From: Rhodanobacter fulvus Jip2
Lineage (GTDB): Bacteria > Pseudomonadota > Gammaproteobacteria > Xanthomonadales > Rhodanobacteraceae
Direction of reading: 5' to 3'
NCBI RefSeq assembly: GCF_000264315.1
Contig: NZ_AJXU01000007.1
Span: 1-64,000 of the forward strand
DNA: 64,000 bases
How positions within the stretch are numbered: position 1 is the stretch's first letter; each line of letters starts with the position of its first letter. The translations under genes and the position numbers were made by a program. Shown here in pieces: positions 43,107 to 51,759 of this stretch. The notes under the pieces were generated by a model. The model saw only the letters and a program-made list of their open reading frames with translations. It was not told the origin of the DNA and did no database searches.

Positions 43107-43879
43107 TGCGCACCGAATGGCACGACCACGACTGGCAACTGATCCACGCCGCGCCGCAATCGCCAAGCCTGCACATGGCGCTGGACGACGTACTCACCCA
43201 CGAGGTCGGCGCCGGTCACCGCAAACCCACCGTGCGCATATGGGAATGGGCATCGCCCGCGGTGGTGATCGGCCGCTTCCAGTCGCTGCGCAACGAGGTC
43301 GACGCGGAGGCCGCGCAACGCCATGGCATCGAAGTGGTGCGACGGATTTCCGGTGGCGGCGCGATGTTCATCGAGCCAGGCAACACCATCACCTATTCGA
43401 TCTACGCGCCGCTCTCGCTGATCAAGGACATGTCGTTCCAGCAGGCGTATGCGTTCATGGATGCGTGGGTGATCGAGGCGCTGGGCGGCCTGGGCATCAA
43501 GGCCTGGTACCAGCCGTTGAACGACATCACCTCCGAGGGCGGCAAGATCGCCGGCGCGGCGCAGGCGCACCGCGGCGGCGCGGTGTTGCACCACGTCACC
43601 ATGGCCTATGACATCGACGCGGCGAAGATGCTGGACGTGCTGCGCATCGGTCGCGAGAAACTGTCCGACAAGGGCACCACCAGCGCCGCCAAGCGCGTCG
43701 ACCCCTTGCGCAGCCAGACCGGCCTGCCGCGCGCGGCGGTGATTGAACGGATGATCGCCACCTTCCGCCGCCTGCACGGCCTCACCGACGACACACTGCG
43801 TGCCGATGAACTGGCCCGGGCCGAGGCGCTCGCGCAGACCCGCTTCGGCAGCGCGACCTGGCTTGCCGACGTCCCCTGA
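43103..43879 (+). CDS. lipoate-protein ligase, catalytic subunit
   Basis: 258 residues of the biotin/lipoate ligase (BPL/LPL) fold. The lipoyl-AMP loop is RRISGGGAMF (80-89), the conserved stretch is GRFQSLRNEVD (57-67), and the catalytic lysine is K148 in GGKIAGAAQ. It ligates lipoate to the E2 subunits of 2-oxoacid dehydrogenases and to GcvH. It lacks the C-terminal accessory domain of E. coli LplA, which is supplied by the preceding overlapping gene. Confidence 0.88.
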   Translation: MMRTEWHDHDWQLIHAAPQSPSLHMALDDVLTHEVGAGHRKPTVRIWEWASPAVVIGRFQSLRNEVDAEAAQRHGIEVVRRISGGGAMFIEPGNTITYSIYAPLSLIKDMSFQQAYAFMDAWVIEALGGLGIKAWYQPLNDITSEGGKIAGAAQAHRGGAVLHHVTMAYDIDAAKMLDVLRIGREKLSDKGTTSAAKRVDPLRSQTGLPRAAVIERMIATFRRLHGLTDDTLRADELARAEALAQTRFGSATWLADVP

Positions 43880-43997
43880 CAGCGCCGCGGCGCCTGTGCG
43901 CATCGCGAGCCGGGGTGAACGGTGGACGCGGGCCGCTTGACAGCGGCTGTCGCCGTGGCCCATAGACGACGGGAAACCATCGGGGGAAGAAGCGCTC

Positions 43998-46460
43998 ATG
44001 TCCTGTCGTTCCGTCTTGCGGGCTGCCGCATCCATGGCCTTGTGCCTGGCCATCGACGTCCACGCCAACAGCGCGGATGTCCAACCCACCGTCCACCCGG
44101 AAATCTGGCCCGCTTCGGCCTCGCCCATCGGCCTCGACGCCGCCATGGAAACGCGCATCACCGCGATGCTGAAGGCGATGAGCGTCGAGGAAAAGGTGGG
44201 CCAGGTGGTGCAGCCGGAATGGAAATCGATCAAGCCGCAGGAGGTGACGCAGTACCACATCGGCTCGATCGAGAACGGCGGCGGCGCGGTGCCCGGCGGC
44301 AACAAGCACGCCACGGTCAAGGACTGGGTCGATCTGATCGAGCCCTATTACCAGGCCTCGGTCGTGCCCGGCCAGAACGCCACCATCCCGCTGATCTGGG
44401 CTTCCGACGCCGTGCACGGTCACAACAACGTCTATGGCGCCACGCTGTTTCCGCACAACATCGGCCTGGGCGCGGCGCACGATCCCGACCTGCTGCAGCG
44501 CATCGGCGAGGTCACCGCCGCCGAGGTGCGCTCCACCGGCATGGACTGGTCGTTCGCCCCCACCATCGCGGTGGCGCGCGACGACCGCTGGGGCCGCACC
44601 TACGAAAGCTATTCGGAAGACCCGAGGATCGTCCGCCAGTACGCCGCCGCCATGGTGTCCGGCCTGCAGGGCCGCGGCAAAACATTCCTGGATGGCGATC
44701 ACGTCATCGCGACCGCCAAGCATTTCCTGGGCGACGGCAGTACCGATGGCGGACGCGATCAGGGCGAGTCGTCGGTGTCCGAGGCGGAACTGGCCCGGCT
44801 GCACGGCGCGCCCTACACCGACGCCATCAACGCGGGCGTGCAATCGGTGATGGCCAGCTACAACTCCTGGCATGGCATCAAGATGCACGCGGACAAGGGC
44901 CTGCTGACCGACGTGCTGAAAGGCCGCATGGGTTTCGACGGCTTCATCATGGGCGACTGGAACGCCCACGGGCAGATCCCCGGTTGCAGCAACTCCGATT
45001 GCGCGACTGCGTTCAATGCAGGGCTGGACATCTTCAATGCGCCGCAGGACTGGAAGGCGCTGATCGGCAACCTGGTGCGTGAGGTCAAATCGGGCGTGAT
45101 CCCGATGGCACGGCTGGACGACGCGGTGCGCCGCATCCTGCGGGTGAAATTCCGCGCCGGCGTTTTCGACGAGCCTTCGCCCGCCAACCGCGCCACCACC
45201 TTCCGTCCCATCGGCACGCCGCAACACCGCGCCGTCGCGCGCGAGGCCGTGGCCAAATCGCTGGTGCTGCTGAAGAACAACGGCGTACTGCCGCTGAAGT
45301 CCAACGCCACCGTCCTGATCACCGGTGACGGCGCCGACAACATCGCCATGCAGACGGGCGGCTGGACACTGAGCTGGCAGGGCGCGGACAACAGCAACAG
45401 CGATTTCCCCGGCGCCACCTCCATCTACGAGGGGCTGAAGGCGCAGATCGATGCGGCCGGCGGCGTGGCGCTGTACAGCCCCGACGGCACCGCACCGCAA
45501 AAGCCCGACGCGGCCATCGTCGTTTTCGGCGAAACGCCCTACGCCGAATTCATGGGCGACCAGTCGGACGTGGCGCTGCACCACGACAACACCGAATCGC
45601 TCGACCTGCTCAAGCGCTTCAAGGCGCAGGGCATCCCGGTGGTGGCGGTACTGCTGTCGGGCCGCCCGCTTTACGTCAACCCGCAGATCAACGCCGCCGA
45701 CGCCTTCGTTGCCGCGTGGCTGCCCGGTTCGGAAGGCGCGGGCGTGGCCGATGTGTTGCTGGGCCGCCGCGACTTCAGCGGCAAGCTGAGCTTCTCGTGG
45801 CCCAGCCGTCCGGACCAGACACCGCTCAACGTCGGTGACGCCCATTACGACCCGCAGTTCGCCTACGGCTATGGCCTCAGCTACGCGGCGCCCGCCACCA
45901 CGCCGCAGCTGCCCGAAGTGGTCGACACCACCCGCTACGGCGAGAAGAACGTCTACTACAACCAGGGCACGGCGTGGAACGGCTACAAGCTGTGGATCGG
46001 CGACGACAACGCCCCGCACATGGATTACGTCGGCACGCGCACCACGCTGTACGGCTCGGCGGGCCTGACCCTGGAGCCGCAGGCCGATGGCGCGTTGCAT
46101 ACCCGCTGGAACGGCAAGTCGAAAGCATGGATCGCGATCGGCACGGACACCCCTTCCGACATCGCCCGCGAAGCCAATGGCGCGATGATGCTCAACCTCA
46201 AACTGCGCGTGAACACCGCTCCGACAGGCGAGGTACGGCTGGGTGTGGGCTCGGCCTCGGTGCCGGTGAGCGCCCTGCTGAAAGCCCAGTCCGCCGGCGG
46301 CTACGCCACGCTCGCGGTACCCCTGTCGTGCTTCGCCACACAGGATCTGGCCGCCACCCCGACCGTGGCGCGGCTGGAAACCGACGGCGCGCTGGACGTT
46401 TCCATCGCCGACATCCGCCTCACCGAAACCAGGGCGGGTGCCGCATGTCCCGCACGCTGA
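43998..46460 (+). CDS. secreted GH3 family beta-glucosidase
   Basis: 820 residues with a Sec signal peptide (cleavage near VHANSA). The GH3 N-terminal barrel has the nucleophile D320 in GFIMGDWNAHG, and KHFLGDG and the SDAVHGHNN segment form the active-site region. The second GH3 domain follows (about 430-660), and then a C-terminal carbohydrate-binding-like domain (about 680-800), as in ExoP-type exo-1,3/1,4-glucanases. It releases glucose from cello- or laminari-oligosaccharides in the periplasm or outside. It appears monocistronic. Confidence 0.93.
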   Translation: MSCRSVLRAAASMALCLAIDVHANSADVQPTVHPEIWPASASPIGLDAAMETRITAMLKAMSVEEKVGQVVQPEWKSIKPQEVTQYHIGSIENGGGAVPGGNKHATVKDWVDLIEPYYQASVVPGQNATIPLIWASDAVHGHNNVYGATLFPHNIGLGAAHDPDLLQRIGEVTAAEVRSTGMDWSFAPTIAVARDDRWGRTYESYSEDPRIVRQYAAAMVSGLQGRGKTFLDGDHVIATAKHFLGDGSTDGGRDQGESSVSEAELARLHGAPYTDAINAGVQSVMASYNSWHGIKMHADKGLLTDVLKGRMGFDGFIMGDWNAHGQIPGCSNSDCATAFNAGLDIFNAPQDWKALIGNLVREVKSGVIPMARLDDAVRRILRVKFRAGVFDEPSPANRATTFRPIGTPQHRAVAREAVAKSLVLLKNNGVLPLKSNATVLITGDGADNIAMQTGGWTLSWQGADNSNSDFPGATSIYEGLKAQIDAAGGVALYSPDGTAPQKPDAAIVVFGETPYAEFMGDQSDVALHHDNTESLDLLKRFKAQGIPVVAVLLSGRPLYVNPQINAADAFVAAWLPGSEGAGVADVLLGRRDFSGKLSFSWPSRPDQTPLNVGDAHYDPQFAYGYGLSYAAPATTPQLPEVVDTTRYGEKNVYYNQGTAWNGYKLWIGDDNAPHMDYVGTRTTLYGSAGLTLEPQADGALHTRWNGKSKAWIAIGTDTPSDIAREANGAMMLNLKLRVNTAPTGEVRLGVGSASVPVSALLKAQSAGGYATLAVPLSCFATQDLAATPTVARLETDGALDVSIADIRLTETRAGAACPAR

Positions 46461-46466
46461 CCGCCG

Positions 46467-46561
46467 TTCAGTCGCGATCGCCCGCCAAGCGCGCCACGCC
46501 GTTCTTCCCGCAGCAGCTTCCGAATGTCGCTACGGGGGATCGCGACTGAAGTCGCTTCCAC
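46467..46561. repeat. dispersed palindromic repeat, copy C
   Basis: TTCAGTCGCGATCG and GATCGCGACTGAAGTCGCTTCC face each other directly after the GH3 stop. The right arm is longer than the left. Same family as the copies near 23, 25.5 and 63.8 kb. Confidence 0.8.
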
Positions 46562-46593
46562 CTGTCTTGTCGCGGCGGGTCAGTTCACCGCGC

Positions 46594-47094
46594 TCACAAC
46601 CGGCTGTACGACCACGACTGCATGCGTCCGTCCTTGTACGGCATCACGCCGTGGAACGGGCGCGGGTCGCCGTCGAACACCAGCGGCAGGAAGTGGCGGT
46701 CGCCCTCCCACATCGGCAGTTCCATCAGCTTGTCGCGGGCCACCCAGCGCAGCGTGCCTTCATGGTTGGCGGTGAGCGGCGTGCCGCTGTAGCGGTCGAT
46801 CACGAAGATGAAACCCAGCCAGTCCTCGCCGTGCTTGCCGAAGCCGGGCCAGTTCAACGTGCCGCGCAACTGCATCGACTCGCAGGCGATGCCGGCCTCC
46901 TCCATAATCTCGCGGCGCATGCAGGTGGCGATGTCCTCGCCCGGCTCCATCTTGCCGCCCAGGCCGTTGTACTTGCCCAGGTGGTGGTCGTCCGGACGGG
47001 TGTTGCGATGGATCATCAACACCTCGCGCTGATCCGGCGACAACACGTAACCGAGCGTGGCGACAATGGGTGCGTACGGAGGCAAGGCGGACAT
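46594..47094 (-). CDS. Nudix hydrolase (MutT/8-oxo-dGTP diphosphatase-like)
   Basis: 166 residues. The Nudix box is intact: GGKMEPGEDIATCMRREIME followed by EAGI. Preceding residues KYNGLGGK resemble the eukaryotic MTH1-like branch. It probably hydrolyses oxidised purine nucleotides or related diphosphates in the cytoplasm. It is divergent from the phosphodiester glycosidase gene and ends beside a dispersed palindrome. Confidence 0.9.
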   Translation of the reverse strand: MSALPPYAPIVATLGYVLSPDQREVLMIHRNTRPDDHHLGKYNGLGGKMEPGEDIATCMRREIMEEAGIACESMQLRGTLNWPGFGKHGEDWLGFIFVIDRYSGTPLTANHEGTLRWVARDKLMELPMWEGDRHFLPLVFDGDPRPFHGVMPYKDGRMQSWSYSRL

Positions 47095-47216
47095 GCGTGA
47101 ATCGCTGGCGGAAAGTCCACAAGTTTAGCCGCTGCACCGCTCGCCTGCCCGCCGCCGCAGCGCACGGCGCAAGGACGGGCTTGCATGGAGACAGCCGGGG
47201 CGGCGACCATCGGGGG

Positions 47217-48038
47217 ATGTCGTCTTTCCCTTTGCCACCCCATCCACGCATGTCCGGCCCGCGCCGCGCGCCGGTCGTGTTCATCCTGCTTATCCTGCTG
47301 GCCCTGCTGGCCGGCTGCAGCGCGCGGGCGCGGGCGGTGTCCAGTGACGAGCTGGCGTTCGAGGGCCAGAACTATCGCGTGGTGCGGCTGGACCTGCGTC
47401 GCCATGCACTGACCCTGCACTGGCGCGAACCGGCCAGCGGCCAGCCGTTCGGCAGCATCGAGACGCTGCGCCGTTGGGGTGAGGCGCGCGGCCAGCGCCT
47501 GTTGTTTGCCGCCAACGCGGGCATCTACGACAAGCAGTTCGCGCCACTGGGCCTGTACGTGGAAAACGGCAAGGCACTGGTGCCGCTGAACCTGGCCCAT
47601 GGCAACCCGGCGTCGGGCAATTTCTCGCTGCTGCCCAACGGCGTGTTCGCGGTGTACCCCGATGGCCACGCCGCCGTGCGCACCAGCGCCGATTTCAAGG
47701 CGGATGGCAAACCCGTGCAGTGGGCCAGCCAGTCCGGCCCGATGCTGTTGATCGACGGCCAGCTCAACCCGCAGTTCGTGGGCGACTCCGCCAGCCTGAA
47801 ATGGCGCAGCGGCGTCTGTGCCCGCAGCCCCTACGAGGTGGTGTTCGCGGTCAGCGAGGCGCCGGTCAACTTCCATACCTTTGGACGTCTGTTTCGCGAC
47901 AAGCTCGGCTGCCGCGACGCACTCTACCTCGACGGCAGCATCTCGCAGATGTATGTCGACGACGAAGGTTACGCCGGCGCACCGGCTTTCATGGTCAAGC
48001 CATACGCGGGCATCTTTGCCGTGTTCGCCACGCCGTGA
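47217..48038 (+). CDS. phosphodiester glycosidase family lipoprotein
   Basis: 273 residues if the ATG at 47217 is used; an ATG at 47250 also leaves the signal intact, and neither has a strong ribosome site. A lipobox LLALLAGC is followed by a NAGPA/DUF2233-type domain: FAANAGIY, APLGLYVENGK, SLLPNGVFAV, and ALYLDGSISQMY, the last holding the conserved Asp-Gly. The family removes N-acetylglucosamine-type blocking groups by phosphodiester hydrolysis. Its stop overlaps the start of the penicillin-acylase-like gene by one base. Confidence 0.85.
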   Translation: MSSFPLPPHPRMSGPRRAPVVFILLILLALLAGCSARARAVSSDELAFEGQNYRVVRLDLRRHALTLHWREPASGQPFGSIETLRRWGEARGQRLLFAANAGIYDKQFAPLGLYVENGKALVPLNLAHGNPASGNFSLLPNGVFAVYPDGHAAVRTSADFKADGKPVQWASQSGPMLLIDGQLNPQFVGDSASLKWRSGVCARSPYEVVFAVSEAPVNFHTFGRLFRDKLGCRDALYLDGSISQMYVDDEGYAGAPAFMVKPYAGIFAVFATP

Positions 48039-50443
48039 TGGCGCGGCGGCGCAATGTCTGGCGCGTACTGGCGCTGGCGGTTCCGGCGCTGTTGCTGATC
48101 GCCGGCATCGCGCTGTGGTGGGTGCTTGCCGGCAGCCGCGCCCGGCTCGACGGCACGTTGCCTCTGGGCGGTTTGCAGTCGGCGGTGAGCGTGCAGCGCG
48201 ACGCACTGGGCACGGTGACGCTCACCGGCAAGAGCCGCGCCGATCTCGACTACGCACTGGGCTACGTGCATGCACAGGAGCGCTTCTTCGAGATGGACCT
48301 GATGCGTCGCGTGCCCGCCGGGGAATTGTCGGCGCTGGTCGGTCCATCCGCACTGCCAACCGATCTCAACCACCGGCGCCATCGCCTGCGCGCGGTCGCC
48401 AATGCGGCTTACGCACAATTGCCGCAAGACCAGAAGCAGCAACTCGACCGCTACCGCGACGGCGTCAATGCGGGCCTGGCCGATCTGCGCACGAAGCCGT
48501 GGGAATACCTGCTGCTGGGCAGCCAGCCGCAACCCTGGCAATCGCCGGACAGCCTGCTGCTGGTTGCCGCCATGTATCTCGACCTCAACGGCGACGGCCT
48601 CAACGCGCGCGAGCTGCACATTGCGCAGATGCGTGCGGTGCTGCCCGGCGCCCTGGTGGATTTTCTGCTGTCGCCCGATCCGGATTGGGAGGCGCCACTG
48701 CGCGGGCGGCTGTCGCGTTCGCCGGTGGTTCCCGGCGCGGGCGTATTCGACCTGCGCCAACTGGCACCGGCCAAACCAACTGACCTGACTGCCACGCTGG
48801 CGCCCGCACTCGATACGGCGCGCCCCGGCAGCAACAGTTTCGCCGTCGCCGGTGCGCTCACCAACAACGGTGCGGCGCTGCTGGCCAACGACATGCACCT
48901 GGGCCTGCGCGTGCCCAACATCTGGTTTCGCACCCGCCTGCGTTATCCCGACCCCACCGCGCCGGGTGGCCAGCGTGACGTCAACGGCGTGAGCCTGCCC
49001 GGCACCCCGGCCATCGTGATCGGCTCGAACGGCCAGGTCGCCTGGGGCTTCACCAACAGCTACGGCGACTGGCTGGACTGGGTGCGCGTGCAGCGCGATC
49101 CGCACGACGCCGATCGCTACAAGGTGCCCGGCGGCTGGGCCGACATCGAGCGCCACGTCGAACATATCCAGGTGAAAGGCCGGCCCGATACGCTGCTCAC
49201 CGTCGAGGACACGCGTTGGGGCCCGATCATGGGCCGCGACGCCGATGGCACACCGCTGGCGTTGCAATGGAGCGGTGCCGCGCCGCGCAACTACAACCTG
49301 GCGCTGATGCAGATGGAGCGCGCGCCGAGCACGCGCGCGGCGCTGGCGCTGGCACCGCAGTTCGGCATGCCGGTACAGAACCTGCTGGTGGCCGACCGCG
49401 CCGGGCATATCGGCTGGACGATCGCCGGCATCGGCGTGCCCCTGCGCGGCAACGGCGACCCGAGCATGCCTGTCGACGGCGCGCAGCCGGGCAGCGGCTG
49501 GCAGGGCTGGGCCAAGGCCGCGCAGTATCCGCGCATCGAAGACCCGGTCGGCGGCCGGTTGTGGACCGCCAACAATCGCACCGTCGACGGCGATGCGCTG
49601 GCCCTGCTCGGCAACGGCGGCCACGACCTCGGCGCCCGCGCGCAGCAGATCCGCGACGATCTGCACGCGCGCACCGGCTTCACGCCCGGCAGCCTGCTCG
49701 ACATCCAGCTCGACGACCGCGCGATCTTCCTCAGCCGCTGGCAGGGGCTGCTGCAGAACGCGCTCGCCGACAGTAGCGATCCCGAGCTGCAACAGCTGCG
49801 CAAACTCACCGCGCACTGGCATGGCCATGCCTCCGTCGGCAGCGTGGATTACCGCCTGGTGCGCGCGTTCCGCAACGAGGTAACCACGGCCGTGCTGGCA
49901 CCGTTCGCCCGCCGCGTGGCGCAGCAACACGGCGACTTCGAATGGCCCGGCGAAAACAGCGCGGAAGCCGCGGTCTGGGCGCTGGTGCATGTGCAACCAC
50001 CGTATCTGCTGGACCCTGCCTACCCCGACTGGCACGCGCTGCTGGTGGCCAGCGCCAAACGCGTGGCGACCGAGCTGGGCAAGCAGCCCGGCGGCCTCGC
50101 CGCACAGCAGTGGGGCGAATACAACCGCAGCAAGATCGACCACCCGCTATCGACCGCGTTGCCGACGTGGCTGGGCCGTTACCTGGACATGCCCTCGCAA
50201 CCGCAGGCCGGCGACAGCAACATGCCGCGCGTGGCCGCCCCCGCCTTCGGCGCCTCCGAACGACTGGACGTGGCTCCCGGCCACGAAGCCCACGGCATCC
50301 TGCAAATGCCCGGCGGCCAGAGCGACCACCCGCTGTCGCCGTTCTACGGCGCCGGCCATGAGGACTGGGCCAACGGCAGGCCGACGCCGCTGCTGCCTGG
50401 CACCACACAGCACACGTTGACCCTGCAGCCGCTCGTCCGCTGA
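48038..50443 (+). CDS. penicillin acylase family protein (Ntn-hydrolase)
   Basis: 801 residues from the ATG at 48038. An uncleaved-looking N-terminal helix or signal (about 10-32) leads to the alpha-chain region (YALGYVHAQERFFEMDLMRR). The autocatalytic site is G264-S265 in RPGSNSFAVAG, where S265 becomes the N-terminal nucleophile of the beta chain. Members cleave amide side chains of beta-lactams, acyl-homoserine lactones or other acyl amides; this substrate is unknown. It overlaps the phosphodiester glycosidase stop (TGATG). Confidence 0.92.
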   Translation: MARRRNVWRVLALAVPALLLIAGIALWWVLAGSRARLDGTLPLGGLQSAVSVQRDALGTVTLTGKSRADLDYALGYVHAQERFFEMDLMRRVPAGELSALVGPSALPTDLNHRRHRLRAVANAAYAQLPQDQKQQLDRYRDGVNAGLADLRTKPWEYLLLGSQPQPWQSPDSLLLVAAMYLDLNGDGLNARELHIAQMRAVLPGALVDFLLSPDPDWEAPLRGRLSRSPVVPGAGVFDLRQLAPAKPTDLTATLAPALDTARPGSNSFAVAGALTNNGAALLANDMHLGLRVPNIWFRTRLRYPDPTAPGGQRDVNGVSLPGTPAIVIGSNGQVAWGFTNSYGDWLDWVRVQRDPHDADRYKVPGGWADIERHVEHIQVKGRPDTLLTVEDTRWGPIMGRDADGTPLALQWSGAAPRNYNLALMQMERAPSTRAALALAPQFGMPVQNLLVADRAGHIGWTIAGIGVPLRGNGDPSMPVDGAQPGSGWQGWAKAAQYPRIEDPVGGRLWTANNRTVDGDALALLGNGGHDLGARAQQIRDDLHARTGFTPGSLLDIQLDDRAIFLSRWQGLLQNALADSSDPELQQLRKLTAHWHGHASVGSVDYRLVRAFRNEVTTAVLAPFARRVAQQHGDFEWPGENSAEAAVWALVHVQPPYLLDPAYPDWHALLVASAKRVATELGKQPGGLAAQQWGEYNRSKIDHPLSTALPTWLGRYLDMPSQPQAGDSNMPRVAAPAFGASERLDVAPGHEAHGILQMPGGQSDHPLSPFYGAGHEDWANGRPTPLLPGTTQHTLTLQPLVR

Positions 50444-50564
50444 TGGCTTGAACGCGTCGCCAGCGGAAAGCCGCGACATGCCATGCCGCCACGCCGAACC
50501 GTGATCCACGATCGGGGCAGGCAATTCCTGCGTCATTCGACCACACCGACCGACCGGGGCGAAT

Positions 50565-50578
50565 CTGACTGAGGTCAA
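50565..50578 (+). promoter_or_regulatory. probable FNR/Dnr-type binding site for the nos operon
   Basis: CTGAC-TGAG-GTCAA matches the TTGAC/T-N4-A/GTCAA palindrome of FNR/Dnr regulators with one mismatch in the first half-site. It is centred about 55 bp before the first gene of the nos operon, a suitable place for activation under low oxygen or nitric oxide. Confidence 0.6.
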
Positions 50579-50626
50579 AGGAAGCGCCTTTGCGTACGCG
50601 CATGCTCCGCACCGTCCACAAGGCGG

Positions 50627-51712
50627 ATGCCTTCCATGATCAGCTGCGACACCATCATCATCGGCGCGGGCCCGGTCGGCCTGTTCCAGGTTTTTGAACT
50701 GGGTCTGCTCGGGGTGAACGCGCATGTGATCGATTCCATGCCGCAAGCCGGGGGTCAATGCATCGAGCTGTATCCGGACAAGCCGATCTACGACATCCCG
50801 GCCGTGCCGGTTTGCAGCGGACGCGAGTTGATCGAGCGGCTGCAGCAGCAGATCCGGCCGTTCGCGCCGCAGTTCCACCTGGGCCACACCGTCACTGCGC
50901 TGGAGCGCGTGCATGACGGTCGCTTCCGGCTGCAAACCAGTGACGGGCTCATGTTCGACGTGGGTGCGGTGATCATCGCCGGCGGCCTGGGCGCATTCGC
51001 ACCGCGCACGCTGAACCTGCCGGAGGCCGCACCGCTGGTAGGTCATGCGGTGCATTACAAGGTGACCCAGCCGGCGCTGTTCGACGGTCAGGACATCGTG
51101 GTTGCCGGTGGTGGCGACGCGGCGCTGGACTGGGCGCTGACCCTGGTCGAGCGCGCGCGCAGCGTGGTGCTGGTGCACCGTTCGCCCACATTCCGCGCGG
51201 CGCCGGCCAGCGTGGAGCGCATGCGTTCACTGTGCGACGGCGGATGCATGCAGTCGTGCGAAGGCGACATCGTCGGCGTGGAGACGATCGGCGACACACT
51301 GGCACAGGTGCGCGTACGCACCCGCAGCGGCATGGTTCAGCGCATCGAGGCATCGCACCTGCTGGTGTTCTGGGGCTTGCACCCGGCGCTGGGGCCGATC
51401 GCCGAGTGGGGCCTGGCGATGGAACGGCAACAAGTGGCGGTGAACCCGTCAACCTTTCAGACCTCGGTACCCGGCATCTTCGCGGTAGGTGACATCAACA
51501 CCTATCCGGGCAAGAAGAAGCTGATCCTGTCGGGCTTTCACGAAAGCGCGCTGTGCGCGTTCGCCGCGCATGCCTACCTGCACCCCGGCGACAAGGCAAA
51601 CCTGCAATACACGACCACCAGCCCAGCGCTGCAGAGGCGCCTGGGCGTGCGCGATGCAAGTCGCGACAGCGTGGCCGAGCCACCGCCACGCGTGGCCGCC
51701 ACCGCCGCCTGA
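50627..51712 (+). CDS. ferredoxin-NADP reductase-like flavoprotein
   Basis: 361 residues from the ATG at 50627; an ATG three codons later has better ribosome-site spacing (AAGGCGG). It has the thioredoxin-reductase-like FNR fold: FAD motif GAGPVGLFQ, QAGGQCIELYPDKPIYD, nucleotide motif VVAGGGDAALDWA, and terminal VGDINTYPGKKKLI. There is no CxxC pair at the redox position of thioredoxin reductases. It reduces ferredoxin or flavodoxin with NADPH in other bacteria. It is the first gene after the FNR-type box and 47 bp before apbE, so it may feed electrons to NosR. Confidence 0.87.
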   Translation: MPSMISCDTIIIGAGPVGLFQVFELGLLGVNAHVIDSMPQAGGQCIELYPDKPIYDIPAVPVCSGRELIERLQQQIRPFAPQFHLGHTVTALERVHDGRFRLQTSDGLMFDVGAVIIAGGLGAFAPRTLNLPEAAPLVGHAVHYKVTQPALFDGQDIVVAGGGDAALDWALTLVERARSVVLVHRSPTFRAAPASVERMRSLCDGGCMQSCEGDIVGVETIGDTLAQVRVRTRSGMVQRIEASHLLVFWGLHPALGPIAEWGLAMERQQVAVNPSTFQTSVPGIFAVGDINTYPGKKKLILSGFHESALCAFAAHAYLHPGDKANLQYTTTSPALQRRLGVRDASRDSVAEPPPRVAATAA

Positions 51713-51759
51713 CGCGCCCCACGCACGCACCTTTTGAACCACTCCCGGGGATACATCCC

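Noticed and set aside
43782-46100. A 770-codon minus-strand frame opposite the GH3 gene
   Set aside because: Antisense shadow; the GH3 enzyme on the plus strand is unambiguous.
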